NCBI GenBank assembly: GCA_037833965.1
Contig: AP031357.1
Span: forward strand, 23,766,001 to 23,830,000
Source of the DNA: Marchantia polymorpha subsp. ruderalis
Taxonomy: Eukaryota; Streptophyta; Marchantiopsida; Marchantiales; Marchantiaceae
DNA length: 64,000 nucleotides
Reading direction: 5' to 3'
Part shown: piece after piece, positions 22,901-34,000 of the stretch
Position numbering within the stretch: the first letter of the stretch is position 1
Layout: each line of letters starts with the position of its first letter
Translations under genes and position numbers: made by a program
The notes under the pieces: generated by a model
Databases searched by the model: none
Seen by the model: the letters and a program-made list of their open reading frames with translations, nothing else
Told to the model about the DNA's origin: nothing

Positions 22901-25900
22901 ATTCCGGAGTCGCCTCAGTTAACAGTACGAATCTCTCTGGAACATAGCTGAAATTTATTCCTAAGAATTGATTAGTTACAATAAAAAATAGCCAGCTCAA
23001 CTATGCACTGTGCGGAGATTTACATGCTCAGATAGCAAATGAAAATACCCCAATAGTTTACGAATTCATTAGAACCCAGTTTGAGATTCTTGAGGTGCAT
23101 TCTTACCGACTTGGTGGACAAGGTGGGACAGGAACAATGGCAAAAGAGCAAAAGAGTAAAAGCAGATCAGATATTTCCAGCAGTTGTGGAAGAGCCTGAG
23201 ATCCTGGCCAGGCATGCGTGGTCCATGATGCTATGAACACGCAATGTGCTGCTGGCTGACAAGAAACTAGAGCTGCGACCTCGTCAATGAGTCTAAGTCC
23301 AATCGCTTGTGCAGCTCATGCTATAGACAGAATGACTAGTGCTGGGCATGTCGGATTAATCCTGAAGGCAACCATTGAAGTACTTTTGGTGGGCAATGAT
23401 GAGGCAGGTAGGTTATCAAGTCGATCTAGTGCCAGAACTGAATTCTGCAACTAGATCAATCAGAGGACATCAGAGTACAAGTAAGGTGGGGAACATTCTT
23501 CATCTATCTATCAAGCGGGAATGAGAACAAGCTTGACTTGATGATCGGAGACAACTTCCCAAAACTCCCACCAGAAGATCGCCAGTATCTATCCATCTGG
23601 GTCACGATGTCAAAATCCATCCTACGAGGTAGATTAACAAAATTCGCAGATCGCTACATTGAGCCTTACGATTCTGAAATCAACTCACGAACGTAGCCCT
23701 CAAGTCCACACCTGAGCATTATCACGATCAGGTACATGGCAAGCACTTCTTGCAGCGATCTTCGTCACAGTACCACCTCCAGCTTCCCTCGGGAGAAAAC
23801 GACTACAGTTGTGGCCAGAAAAGTCCAAATCTCCCGGGCATGTACATAATGAACAAAAGGCCATGAAAGTGGAGAGCTGTGATGCTAAACTATGACTGCA
23901 CGGTCTACGAGACGTCACATGCATCCGTAGACAGACAAACCTGTCGGGCCATGCTCTTTAGCTGCTCGGCATAAGATTCAAGGCTCATCTGAGGAGCGAT
24001 AGTCAACAAGCAAAGCAGCCAGCAGGTGATGAAAATTAGATGAACCCTCGTCCGCCCGTGTTGGAGAAACGGAGGAAAGTTTTGTCCTGCATCCACTGAG
24101 GGGGTACTTGAAAATGGTTCGAGCCTTCACAGTGAGGGGCCCGGCGATTGCTACAGCCGTACGTGCCCCTTCATCCAAAAGGGGGGTCTTGCGAGCTAGA
24201 CGGTGCAATTTGGACTCGGACATCGTCATGATGTAAAACGAGCAGCCAGTGGCCGACGATGCATCAGGAAAGCAATATTCTAACGCAAACCGGTTGACTC
24301 GGAAGCTGAACAATTCCCGAGACGGGAAACATCTGCAAGGTCGTCAATTCCAGATCGAAAGTTGGCCACCTGCAAAAGCATGAACATTTGAACTCCACCC
24401 GGTTCAGGTTTGCCTTGGATTCAGGAGCTTGCGCAGATGTGCACATTGCGGGGAGGTGCACGTGACCAATAATGCGCGTTCAGCGCATTTTCCTGCTCTT
24501 GTGGCGATCTGGCGAGCATGCACCGCAAACAGCAAATGGAGGAGGAGGCTCTTGTAATTCTATGAGAGCTCAGGGCTCACCTCGGGACGGAACGGGTTGC
24601 GATGAAGGTTTGACAATTTGCTGGCGCTCGCTTCAGAACCAAGGCACGAACTTCTCAGCATAGGGCTGCGGATGCTGTCAATGTGATCGAGGAGGAAAGT
24701 AATAATTGAGCGATTCCAATTGGTTGGCATCGGGGAGAAGTGAGCCAGCGACCCCACTCAATCAACTTTATAACACTTTCCAGGATCAGTCGACTATTTT
24801 TTAATCCTGCTCGATTATGGACCCTCTGTAGATCGTCCTTGGGGAAGATTCTGGCAGACGATCACTGCACATCTTTTTCAGCCGGCTCGTTGAATTCCTT
24901 CTCTGATCAACGCCCGCTTGAAGCCTGGGCATTGGCCATTCTGAGTGATGGTCAGGAATGACACATTCGAAAACCCCCGAGTGTAAGTCAACAGACTTCT
25001 ATTAATGTGTGAAGCGTACAAATTTGTAGATAGAGTGGACATCTTTAGAGCTGGCGCTGGTGTCTGGACAAATCACAGTTCGGGAGAAAATGACGGAGCG
25101 AAATTCTTCCCATGAAAAGCTTCGAATACTGTTAGATTAAAGCCACTGCCCACGCATGGACGGGACAAACTCCGAGATGAAATGGTCAAGTTCCCATGTG
25201 TACATGACTAGGACCGTTGTTCACAAATCCAGGCAATCTGTGTACTCGTGCACTTTACGGGATTTTTCTCAAACTTCAGTAGCCCCTGCTTTTTTCTCGA
25301 TCCGGAGGGAAGAACTCTTTGACACCAGATTCAATGTCAGCTCTCCAGGTGCATTTCTCAGACCATTGTCGTGAATACCAACGCTTGCTTCGGTCAACAG
25401 AGTGAGTTCACTTCGTGCGGCATTTGATTCTAAAAAGTGACTCAAAGAATCTGAAGATTGTGTAGCGACTCTCTCTCTCTCTCTTCCGGAGATACCCAAA
25501 TCTGGACTTCTTCATCATACCCGATTCCAGATCGTGGCTGCCGGAAGTAAACAAAGGCAGAGATTTTGAAAGCAGAGCATAACAAAGGGAAGAACAAGCC
25601 TTCGTTGTGAGTACGATGGGTACGAAGCACTCGCGCGTACTTTGATGTCAACGAACTGCAGGCCTAGAAAGAATGGTTCGCGCGATTCGGAATATTAGAC
25701 TTTTGGACTTGCGTAAGATCACAAGGCTCACATCCTTTTGGACAAAGATTGTCTGCCCTCATGGAAACAAGGCCCCTAGCTCTAGACTGGACACTTGTTT
25801 TGTTTCATAAGGTTGGGTGTGACATCAATCGCCTCGTTTCATACATAGATGCCACCACAGCGTCGAATTCGTTATGGCATGCAAAGCATGCTGCACGAGA

Positions 25901-28900
25901 CGAGTTTTCTGGTGTCAGAGATACAATGTGACTCGTGAGATTCGTGTTCTGGCAAATGAGAACCCGAGAAGAGTAGCCTGCATCGAGCAGTCTTCTGCAT
26001 ACGCTGTCAATTGGCACTAAAAACGAGCAGATTAGGAGCCGAGTAGATTGTGTGAGCCCCAGCCAACTCAAGCTCGAATGCATGGCCAGAGCTCCTACAA
26101 TTGCAAGTACGGTTCCGACAGTCTAGCAGTCCAAACTTGCAGACTTCAGTTCAGAAGGTCAAAACGAGCCTCGCCGCCCATCTATCCATCCATCCGTCTA
26201 GCACAGGGGAATAAAACTTTGACCTCGAAACAATTGGGTCGAGATTCGAGCCCAGAAAGTTCCCCAATCAGTCCGGCCCAGGTGGTTTTTTCTTCCATGG
26301 AACGGATTGACAGGTAGCAGTTGCTCTTGAGCTCACTGCGAGTAGCAACGACCGAATTCAACGATGCTGTGCTTATGCTGTGACTGCTGCAGTTTATCTT
26401 ATCGTTTGTTTGTGACGCAAGTCGTTTGTCCTTTCCGATAACTTGTCAACTGAGAGGATATGGTGATATCGCAGTGGGACTCGATCGAGGTCAACTTTCT
26501 TCACCTTTTAGCTTTGGGACAGAGAGACAACCGCGCATGGATACGAGGAAGCTCCGGCTGCATGCAACATTCGAGTGGACTCGAAGTCAATATGCCGGGA
26601 TCGAGCCTTTTGAACTCATGAGCCCATTTCCCGGACGTGTCCGGATTGAAGTGGGCGGCTGACGTTCTCATGCCCAGATTCACCACCAGAGCACGGTGCT
26701 GTATCTTCCGTCACCTCGAGCGCGCAGATAATGACAAAACCGATGCGCACTGGAATAGCTCCGTGATTTAAAGCCGACTCGGAATCTCTGCAGCAAATTG
26801 CGCGTTCCCTCTGATTAGAATAACGACGGACACTCTTGCACCTGCCCCGTTGCTAAACCAGATCCCCACTTGCGGTGCGTTGCGTCCAAGTATTCTGCAT
26901 TACTGCGTCCCGGCTCTATCCTGTTCTAGCTCCTCCTAGCTTCGGCGTGTCAGAGGTAGGGCAGCTTCCGCTTCTCCTTTTCATCGGAGGCCACTGGTAG
27001 AGGTTCAATTTTTGCACATCGCGCCTGCAGGCCAGTATTTCAGCTAGTGCTCATCTGAGGAACGATGGAACTTGTTTCGATGAGTTGACCTGTCTCAAAA
27101 TTTTCTTAGAAGTGGCGTCGATTGAGTGTGAGCTGAGAGTTTCCTCGTGGAATCATCGGTGGCTTTTGGAGCTGGACTGCGGGCACGGCATGAGCTGTGA
27201 TTCTTCTCTTCGTCTGATTCATTGGACATTTCTGCTCTTTCGAGGATGCCCGTCACATAAATATATAAAGCCTACTCGCATCAGATGTCTCGTCTATTCA
27301 GAAAGGTGGTCATGGTTTCCTATTATAATAACCACCCAGCGATCACAGAGGAAGTGGATACACGATAGATGATGCACTGACATCGTATTATAATAGAATT
27401 TACGAACCCACATGTTCATGAACATGTTCACATGTTCATGGCCTTGCGTTGTTGAAGGTAATGCAAGCTTTGTTCAATGTTCTTCATGTCGAATTCAGCG
27501 TATCGTATCACAAGAATACTTCACCATATTCCCAATCTTAGTGGATACGTTCAACTAACCCGCACATTTTGTAGAATAGACCCGGAAACTCGATAATGTC
27601 AACATCTATCCGGAACTTTACACGAGTGGAGATCAGATTTCTCCACTCTATTCTAATTTACAAAAAGAGCTTAACAGATGAAGACGCTTCACAGAATGAT
27701 TTCGCAAGGACCATCGTCATTAGGACTTCTGATTCTGCCCCGGGAAAAATTGTCGCTTCTTGGTGCCCCTCGGGCAACGATGATCGTGGCATGCGTCAGC
27801 TGTCGATCTGATGAACTCTGCTCGTATGGCGGCTGGATGCCAAGAACGGCACAAGCACAGTTCCGAGGGTGGCACATCATTCCAGAATTAATGAATGTCT
27901 TGGGACTCTGTCCGGAATAAAAAAGTACATCCCTCGCTTTTGTTCACTTGCCACCACCACCTTTTCGGTCTTTCTGTTTCCTCTATGTTAAACTCTGAGG
28001 ATCTACTACTTCTCATAGGCAATCGATGACATTCAGCGCTTGAAGGTGGGCTCCTTTACGTGAGACTGAAGACGTCATGACGTTGTCGAGGTTCACTTTC
28101 TTACATTCTGGATCACACAAGTCACAGAAGGTGACAGCTGTGCGCTGTTGTGTTGAGATAAGTGGCTGGAGATTGCCAGCCTTAGATCCCCTACTGCATA
28201 TGCTCTGAAAGCTTATTTGCAGGAGCTTCGGCATAGTTTTGTTGATACAGACTCAACCAATTGCGTTGGGTGTCAACTCCTGGACATATTAAACCCTTGA
28301 GAATTGGCTCATGGAATGCATCACTGAAATCGAGGTCTCCACTTGGAGATGGGATTCATCTGAGTCTGTGTGTAGTAAGCGTAAGCTCTGAAATTGCGAT
28401 TAATTTAGGTTTTATAACTCAACCTCACTCACAAGCTGATTTGGCCAAATAAATGAAACCAGGAAGAAAATGTAGTTTCACATCTCGGTTTCTTGTATCG
28501 GCTCGCAGCACGGAGAGGTCAAAGGATGCGATCCATTTCCTTTGACGTGCCTCACGTGAAATGCGCGTGGATCCATCTGGAGTACCAGTCGGCTGAAGGG
28601 AGACTGACCGTTCGAATCCACATCGTCCGTCGCTCAAAGTTTGACCACAATGGGGTCTCCATCTTCAATCGATGGCTCAATCTGTTGAAAGGGGATGATC
28701 AGGACCGGAATTTAATCAGAGCCTCCTCATTCTCTCGGAGAGAAGAGACGATTGTCTCGGATGTCCCTCGTCACTGTCCGCACAAGCTTGCAGAATGCAG
28801 ACATCTGAGCAGCTGACATTTGTCCGCACTGGTACCGGACCTGTCTGCGAGGTTCAGCAGTTTGATCCAAGATCTGCCTGGATACGAAGAGACCTGAAAA

Positions 28901-29530
28901 ACCTGATATCAGTAAGACTCAGATCCATGACCTTTCAGATGGTACCCAGTAAATATATATAATGCAATTACCCCATAAACCACTCGCCTTCCGGAGAATT
29001 TAGAGACAAGAGCAGTCGGTTGTGCGTGGCGAGCATAATCCGCCAACGCGACCACAGAGCTACATGGGCGGGAGACTCTTTCACGAGGACAAGTTTTGGT
29101 CTCTGAAATGTAAATGTAAAAGGAATCGACGGTGAGCTTTTCAGAGGTTTCGTCCGAGTCGTGTAAATGAGCATAGAGAGAGCGGAGACTCGAGTCTTTC
29201 CCTGCCTGACCCTTGAGATCCTTTCGGAGTGATACGATCTGCGAGCACACTCTCCACGGGATTCCCTTTTACGCTGTGGATCGGAAGAAGGAACATATAT
29301 AGCTCGGCCACACGCACGCACACGCTCCCCGCTCTCATTGCATGAGCACGTCGCTCAGTGACAGCGGGTGGTGGTGGCCATGCTCGAGAGTACACAGTGA
29401 TCTCAACTGCGATCATCTCGTTCCACACAGACAGGAAAAAATTCTGGAAAATCCGAAGCTTCAAAGGTGTATCGCTGGAGCGTCAATAAAAAGAATGTCG
29501 ATGACCAGTTCGCACGAGCCGTCTCGAGGT
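22901..29530. other. Spacer between PHO1 copies B and C, no gene recognised
   Basis: About 6.6 kb of mixed GC content. Many 60-117-codon frames occur on both strands but overlap and lack motifs. A stop-to-stop + strand frame at 23442-23696 has a protein-like composition but no start and no match I recognise. Small items are a (TC)n patch near 25470, a GCATATGC P1BS-type octamer at 28196-28203, and an 18-bp perfect palindrome at 27410-27427. Confidence 0.4.
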
Positions 29531-29534
29531 CGGC

Positions 29535-30190
29535 ATGGACAGTGAGCGATTGCGGTCTCGCAAGGGCTCTCTCGTGCCGGAGCATGCAAATCTATCTTTA
29601 TCGCAGAGCTGTGGGCAGCAACTGAGACTCCGCGAACTGGTCAGAACTACTCCTCTCGCTCGAGGCCAGCCCGATCGGGGGCCACAGTGGGACGCTTCCA
29701 GCGGACGTCAGGCGCGGAGTGACATGAAGGACCGCTGGCATGATGCGGCCTCTGCATGGCCCGGCCCGCGCCTCAACGGCTGGGATGCGCTGCCGGCAGC
29801 GAGAGATCAAGATTCTGAGCCGGTTCGAAACCGACGACGGGCCTTCACGCCGGAAGAAGCCTGCGGACGGTGGGGTCATCACGTCGTCCGTCTGTCCGTC
29901 TGCCCGTCCGTCTGTCCGTCCAGGGCGGGAGGACGGCGTGCGGGGCTGGACGAGCGGGGTGCCGCGGTCTGGTTGGACGGACTGGCGTGCGTTAGAAGAT
30001 GGGGCGATGCAGTGGCGGGCTCCCGTTCGACGGACGGGGCTGCTGAACTGGAACCGGGCTTTGCAGCGTCGGTCGTCCCGTCGGCCCCTGGGCGCGTGAG
30101 CGAGGCGCGGCTCAGAATAGCCCCGCGCCTGTCGCTTGCGCTGCCCTGGCCAGGCGCTCGAACACGTACCCGCGCCTGGCGCCGTTGACA
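29535..30190. other. GC-rich block with overlapping antisense open frames, probably non-coding
   Basis: GC content rises well above the surroundings and stop codons become rare on both strands. This produces a 217-codon frame on + and a 197-codon frame on - over the same bases. Both are rich in Arg, Pro, Ala, Gly and Ser with no domain, as expected from composition alone. A degenerate (C/T)GTC tetranucleotide repeat occupies about 29882-29921. The block lies about 0.25-0.9 kb upstream of the predicted copy C core promoter and may be a CpG-rich distal promoter. Confidence 0.5.
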
Positions 30191-30324
30191 AATCCTCTCT
30201 GCTCTGTGGAGCCTATGACCGTTGTCGTACCTTCTGTACAATAACACCCGCCGTTGACGTCAACTGTTGCTGGAGGTATACTCGACCCTCGGCTCGGGCT
30301 TTTCTAGACAGGGTCCTTGTGATG

Positions 30325-30443
30325 CTTGTGATCGTCCCTCTCGTCCACCTCCCTCGCTCTCCCTCGCTCTCTCGATCCCTTCCCGGCCCTGCCTCTCCCT
30401 GCGCTGTGAGAGGCGTGTCGACCGATTCCAGCTGCATATAAAA
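30325..30443 (+). promoter_or_regulatory. Predicted core promoter of PHO1 copy C: pyrimidine patch and TATA box
   Basis: A pyrimidine-rich stretch (about 30325-30410, repeated CCCTCGCTCT units) is followed by TATAAAA at 30437-30443. The orientation and distance (about 595 bp upstream of the copy C ATG) resemble the copy B layout, where the TATA box lies about 790 bp upstream. The transcript start would be near 30470. Inferred from motifs only. Confidence 0.4.
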
Positions 30444-30773
30444 TTCTCTCATGCACCTTTCGGATCTCTTCAATTTGAAGTCATCCGGCTCACGGGCCAG
30501 GTACTTACCGAACTACCTACTCGCCTCGATTGTCTTGGTCAGGCCAAGATTCGAGGCCCCGGCGTCATTTCGAATCCGCTCTTCACCGGCCCCGAGATAC
30601 TTCGCGCGCAAGGGCGTGTGTCGCATCCGAATTTCGTGACATTTTGAGAGCTGGGTGGTGTCAGCTGTCGCGAATGTGGACCGGCATTCGTTGGATTCGA
30701 ACTGCTTTTTGACCATCTGAATCCAGGCCAGGCGCGGACCCAAGCATTCGACTTCTCGTCCGGTCGGGAATTC

Positions 30774-30781
30774 GAATATTC
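30774..30781 (+). promoter_or_regulatory. P1BS motif (GNATATNC) upstream of PHO1 copy C
   Basis: GAATATTC, the same octamer as the site upstream of copy B, lies 257 bp before the copy C start codon. If the TATA box at 30437 is used, it falls within the leader rather than the upstream promoter. PHR-type factors can act from leader positions, but function is not shown here. Confidence 0.4.
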
Positions 30782-30875
30782 GTCGAGGCGATTCGCCACT
30801 CGATTCTGAATCCATCGCCTGCCTGACGAGTTGCGATTCGAAGCGCCTGCTGCTGCTGCTCCTGGTGGTAGGTGC

Positions 30876-31044
30876 ATGATTTCGGCGCGCACGGTCTGGC
30901 TGAGGGACGAGCGAAATGCAAGATTCAATGGAATTGATTTCTCGTCTGGACGGCGAAAATGTGCAGGAACAGGAAATTGGAGTGCGGGCGGGCGAGCACA
31001 TGCTGCGGGAGCAGGGCTTTGAGGAAGAAGGTGAAAGATGGTGA
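30876..31044 (+). other. Upstream ORFs before PHO1 copy C, one overlapping the main start codon
   Basis: One frame runs ATG 30876 to TGA 31022 (48 aa) and ends 15 bp before the main ATG. A second, ATG 30916 to TGA 31044 (42 aa), is out of frame with the main gene and reads through its start codon. A shorter one (12 aa) lies at 30674-30712. An overlapping upstream ORF usually lowers main-frame translation. This depends on the leader being unspliced. Confidence 0.45.
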
Positions 31045-34000
31045 AGTTCTCGAAGCAGCTGGAAGGGCAGCTGGTGCCGGAATGGAGGCCCGCGTACGTG
31101 AATTACAAGATTCTGAAGAAGGAGCTCAAGCGCATCAAGCTGCAGCCGCGGAGGTCGTTCTCGGACGGCATGTCGCAGTCGTTTCAAACCGCGCTCAGCT
31201 TTGGCGGCTGGACGGAGAAGGATGGCGCCCAGGCCTCGACCTCGACCTCGGCCGCGTCTCCCCAGCAGCGCCACATCGCCCGCGCCAAGGACTCATTCGA
31301 CTCGCTGGTCGCCTTCGGCGGCCATGCCGCTCACGCTCTCCGCAGCAAGTCCCAGCGTCGCCGCGGCAGCACCCGCGCCTGCGACGTCATCGAGGTGCGT
31401 GCATTTCTTTCCCCGATTCGAATTTTGCCGGATTCGAAAACTCAATGCTCGAACGCACCTCGAGGAATTCCGACGACGAATTTTCGCAGCATTTTGGCTT
31501 ATGGCGTGTGATCGCTCGCTCTTCCGACTCGACGGCCACGGCCACGAGTCGGCCTCTAATTCGTGTCAGACGAATGCTTTTCTTTTCTCGGTGCGGTCGC
31601 TCGGATTTGGATGAATTTGTGCTTCTTGGTCGTGGGTGTAGGTGATTCTCGCGGGCACGAGAGGCAGGGGTTTATCCACGATTGTCGGGCTTTGCACGCA
31701 TTTCGCGCTCTGCTGGGCTGTATCGTGAATTCGCCAACAGGTCGATTTCGAATCTTGGGTTGGGGATCCCACGATTTAATTGCACTCGACCTTTTCAAGT
31801 CACCTTGTCTTGTGTCATGGCATTAATCTTGATGCCACCGGTTTTTTTACTCGGCGGTCCTCGTTGCGGACGAGCACGCGGCTCCCTCTCGCTCGGTCGG
31901 TCGCTGAGAGCAGAATAATCTTGAGATGCGATTTTCTCGTCAGTACAATGCGGACTTTGGCCAATCAAATTTCTGGTCTCGCAGCTGTGTGTACGTGAGT
32001 TGATTATTAATTGAAAGATTCGACAGAAAGCTCGCAGATGGCTCGAATGATTCTGTTGACGTAATTTGGTTTTGGTACGTGAAAATTGAAGCTATCAGAA
32101 AGAAAAATTTGTGTCGGATTCAACGCCTCGTCAAATATTATTAGTAGGAAGTGGCTCATTCGAACAGTACTGACAGCTCGAATTGACGGAGGAACTGCGA
32201 GACTTCGAAAACTTACGTGTAAGTTTTCAAGTCCGAAGTTTCTGGAGAGATAGCTGGCACTGATGTACGTGAAAGCTTGTCCATGGTCCTCTGGGCTTGA
32301 GGCTTGAGGCTCTGAAATGTGGAGCATGGCATTGTCCAAATTGCAGATGTGGGGGATTGAGGGCAGCTAGGTGAAACCAGGGATGGATGTGCATGTGGAA
32401 CATTTTGCGGACGCTTATGTGTTGGGCTATGTTTGATGGCAGATGCGTAAACTGGAAGGGGATCCATGGGACGTGTACGAAACGTTACTGCTAGAGCCCA
32501 TTAATCGCATGGAAGCTGCAAAGCTGTTCTTTGTGAGACTAGACGCTCAGTTCAACAAAGTCAATCAGTTCTATCACAACAAAGAGAAGGAATTCGTCGA
32601 ACAAGCTCAGGTCCTTGAGAGGCAAATGCAAGCATTAGTGGACATGCGAAAGATCCTTGAGGAGTCGCAAGACACGTCCAGTCAGGATCCCTCTGGCACG
32701 TCGAAAGCGAAACTCAGTGGTCTCGATCGTTCTCTCGACCTCACGCTGACAAGGCTGGAGTCGATGCCAAGCCTCGGTATAATAACCTACATTGCGTCCT
32801 TTTGCATTTTGATATGGATGTCTGAGTCACCGGATCCAACATGATGTTGGCCTGTAATCATACCGGATTAGCGACAATAGTTGTTAACCTTGTGCAAGTA
32901 TAGAAGTACCATATCTTTCGAAGCTGCTATATGTTTGATCCAGACTTCTGAGTTGCAGAATTTTTTGATATGTATCTACGGATCGATCTCGTGAATATAC
33001 ATCGCATCTGATTAACCTTTGGAGCATTTTATAATACTTGAGTAGTATGTCGTTGGTGCAGATTTGGAGGCTGGAGATTTTGATTTGGAGCTCGAGACCG
33101 CAGGACAACTCAGCGGTTCTAGCGCAGCAAAAGCTGAGGATGGGGCTGCCCGTGTTAAGCATGAGTCTAGAAACAAGAGCGAGCCTTTTTCTGGATCAGC
33201 AGGTGATGTTGACAATGCCAGCTCCCCGCGCGCAACCTTTGGCCCACAGATGATAATGAGGATGAGAGTGCCCATTACAACACCGGCCACCACCATTTCT
33301 GCTATCTCGCAAACCCTTTGGGAAGATATCTTGAAGCAAGGAGGTCGGTCGGATTCGAATGGCGAGTCGCAGTTTTCTGTGACCAAGAAAAAACTTCAAA
33401 GGGCAGAGAAGATGCTTCGTACTGCTTTTATCGAATATTATCGTGGGCTGAATCTGCTTAAGAGCTACAGGTACCTAAGGAACCAAATTTCTCACACAGC
33501 CACATTCCTTCTCTGTATATTCACCCCTTCCTTAATTCCCTTCAGATGCTGTGTTGATACTTGCCGAGGCCTTCTATCATAGCTGGAATAGCTATTTCAG
33601 GAGTCACTATTTTGCAGTTTCTGTCATTGAATTGGTGAATTTTCATCACCATCGGACTGATGAAATGTAAAGCATCGATATTCCGACTGTTGACTTCGTC
33701 GTTTCTCATACTTTCAGCTCGCTGAACATGGTCGCCTTCGCCAAGATTTTAAAAAAGTTTGACAAGGTTAGTTACGACGTAGAAAGATTTCAAAACTTTA
33801 GCCTTGAGGTGTACAATACATCTTAATGTTGTAGAGAACAATCACATCCATATGAGTTTCAGCATTTGTTGACTCTAAGACTTCTTTGTTATCATATGTA
33901 TCCTTTCTCTAGGCTTTTCACTTTGTCCATTCTTTACTCATGGATCTGTAAAGTACCCGCTCGGAATGTCGTGGTTAGATTAGAAGAATTAAAATCCTCT

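Noticed and set aside
23442..23696. An 84-codon stop-to-stop + strand frame with protein-like composition
   Set aside because: No start, no convincing splice sites, no family recognised. Frames of this length are expected by chance in 64 kb.
29535..30188. A 217-codon + strand frame upstream of PHO1 copy C
   Set aside because: Overlapping frames of similar length exist on the opposite strand, GC content is very high, and there is no motif.
30451..30639. A 62-codon upstream ORF before copy C
   Set aside because: Its ATG lies only 8 bp after the predicted TATA box, so it would probably be outside the transcript.
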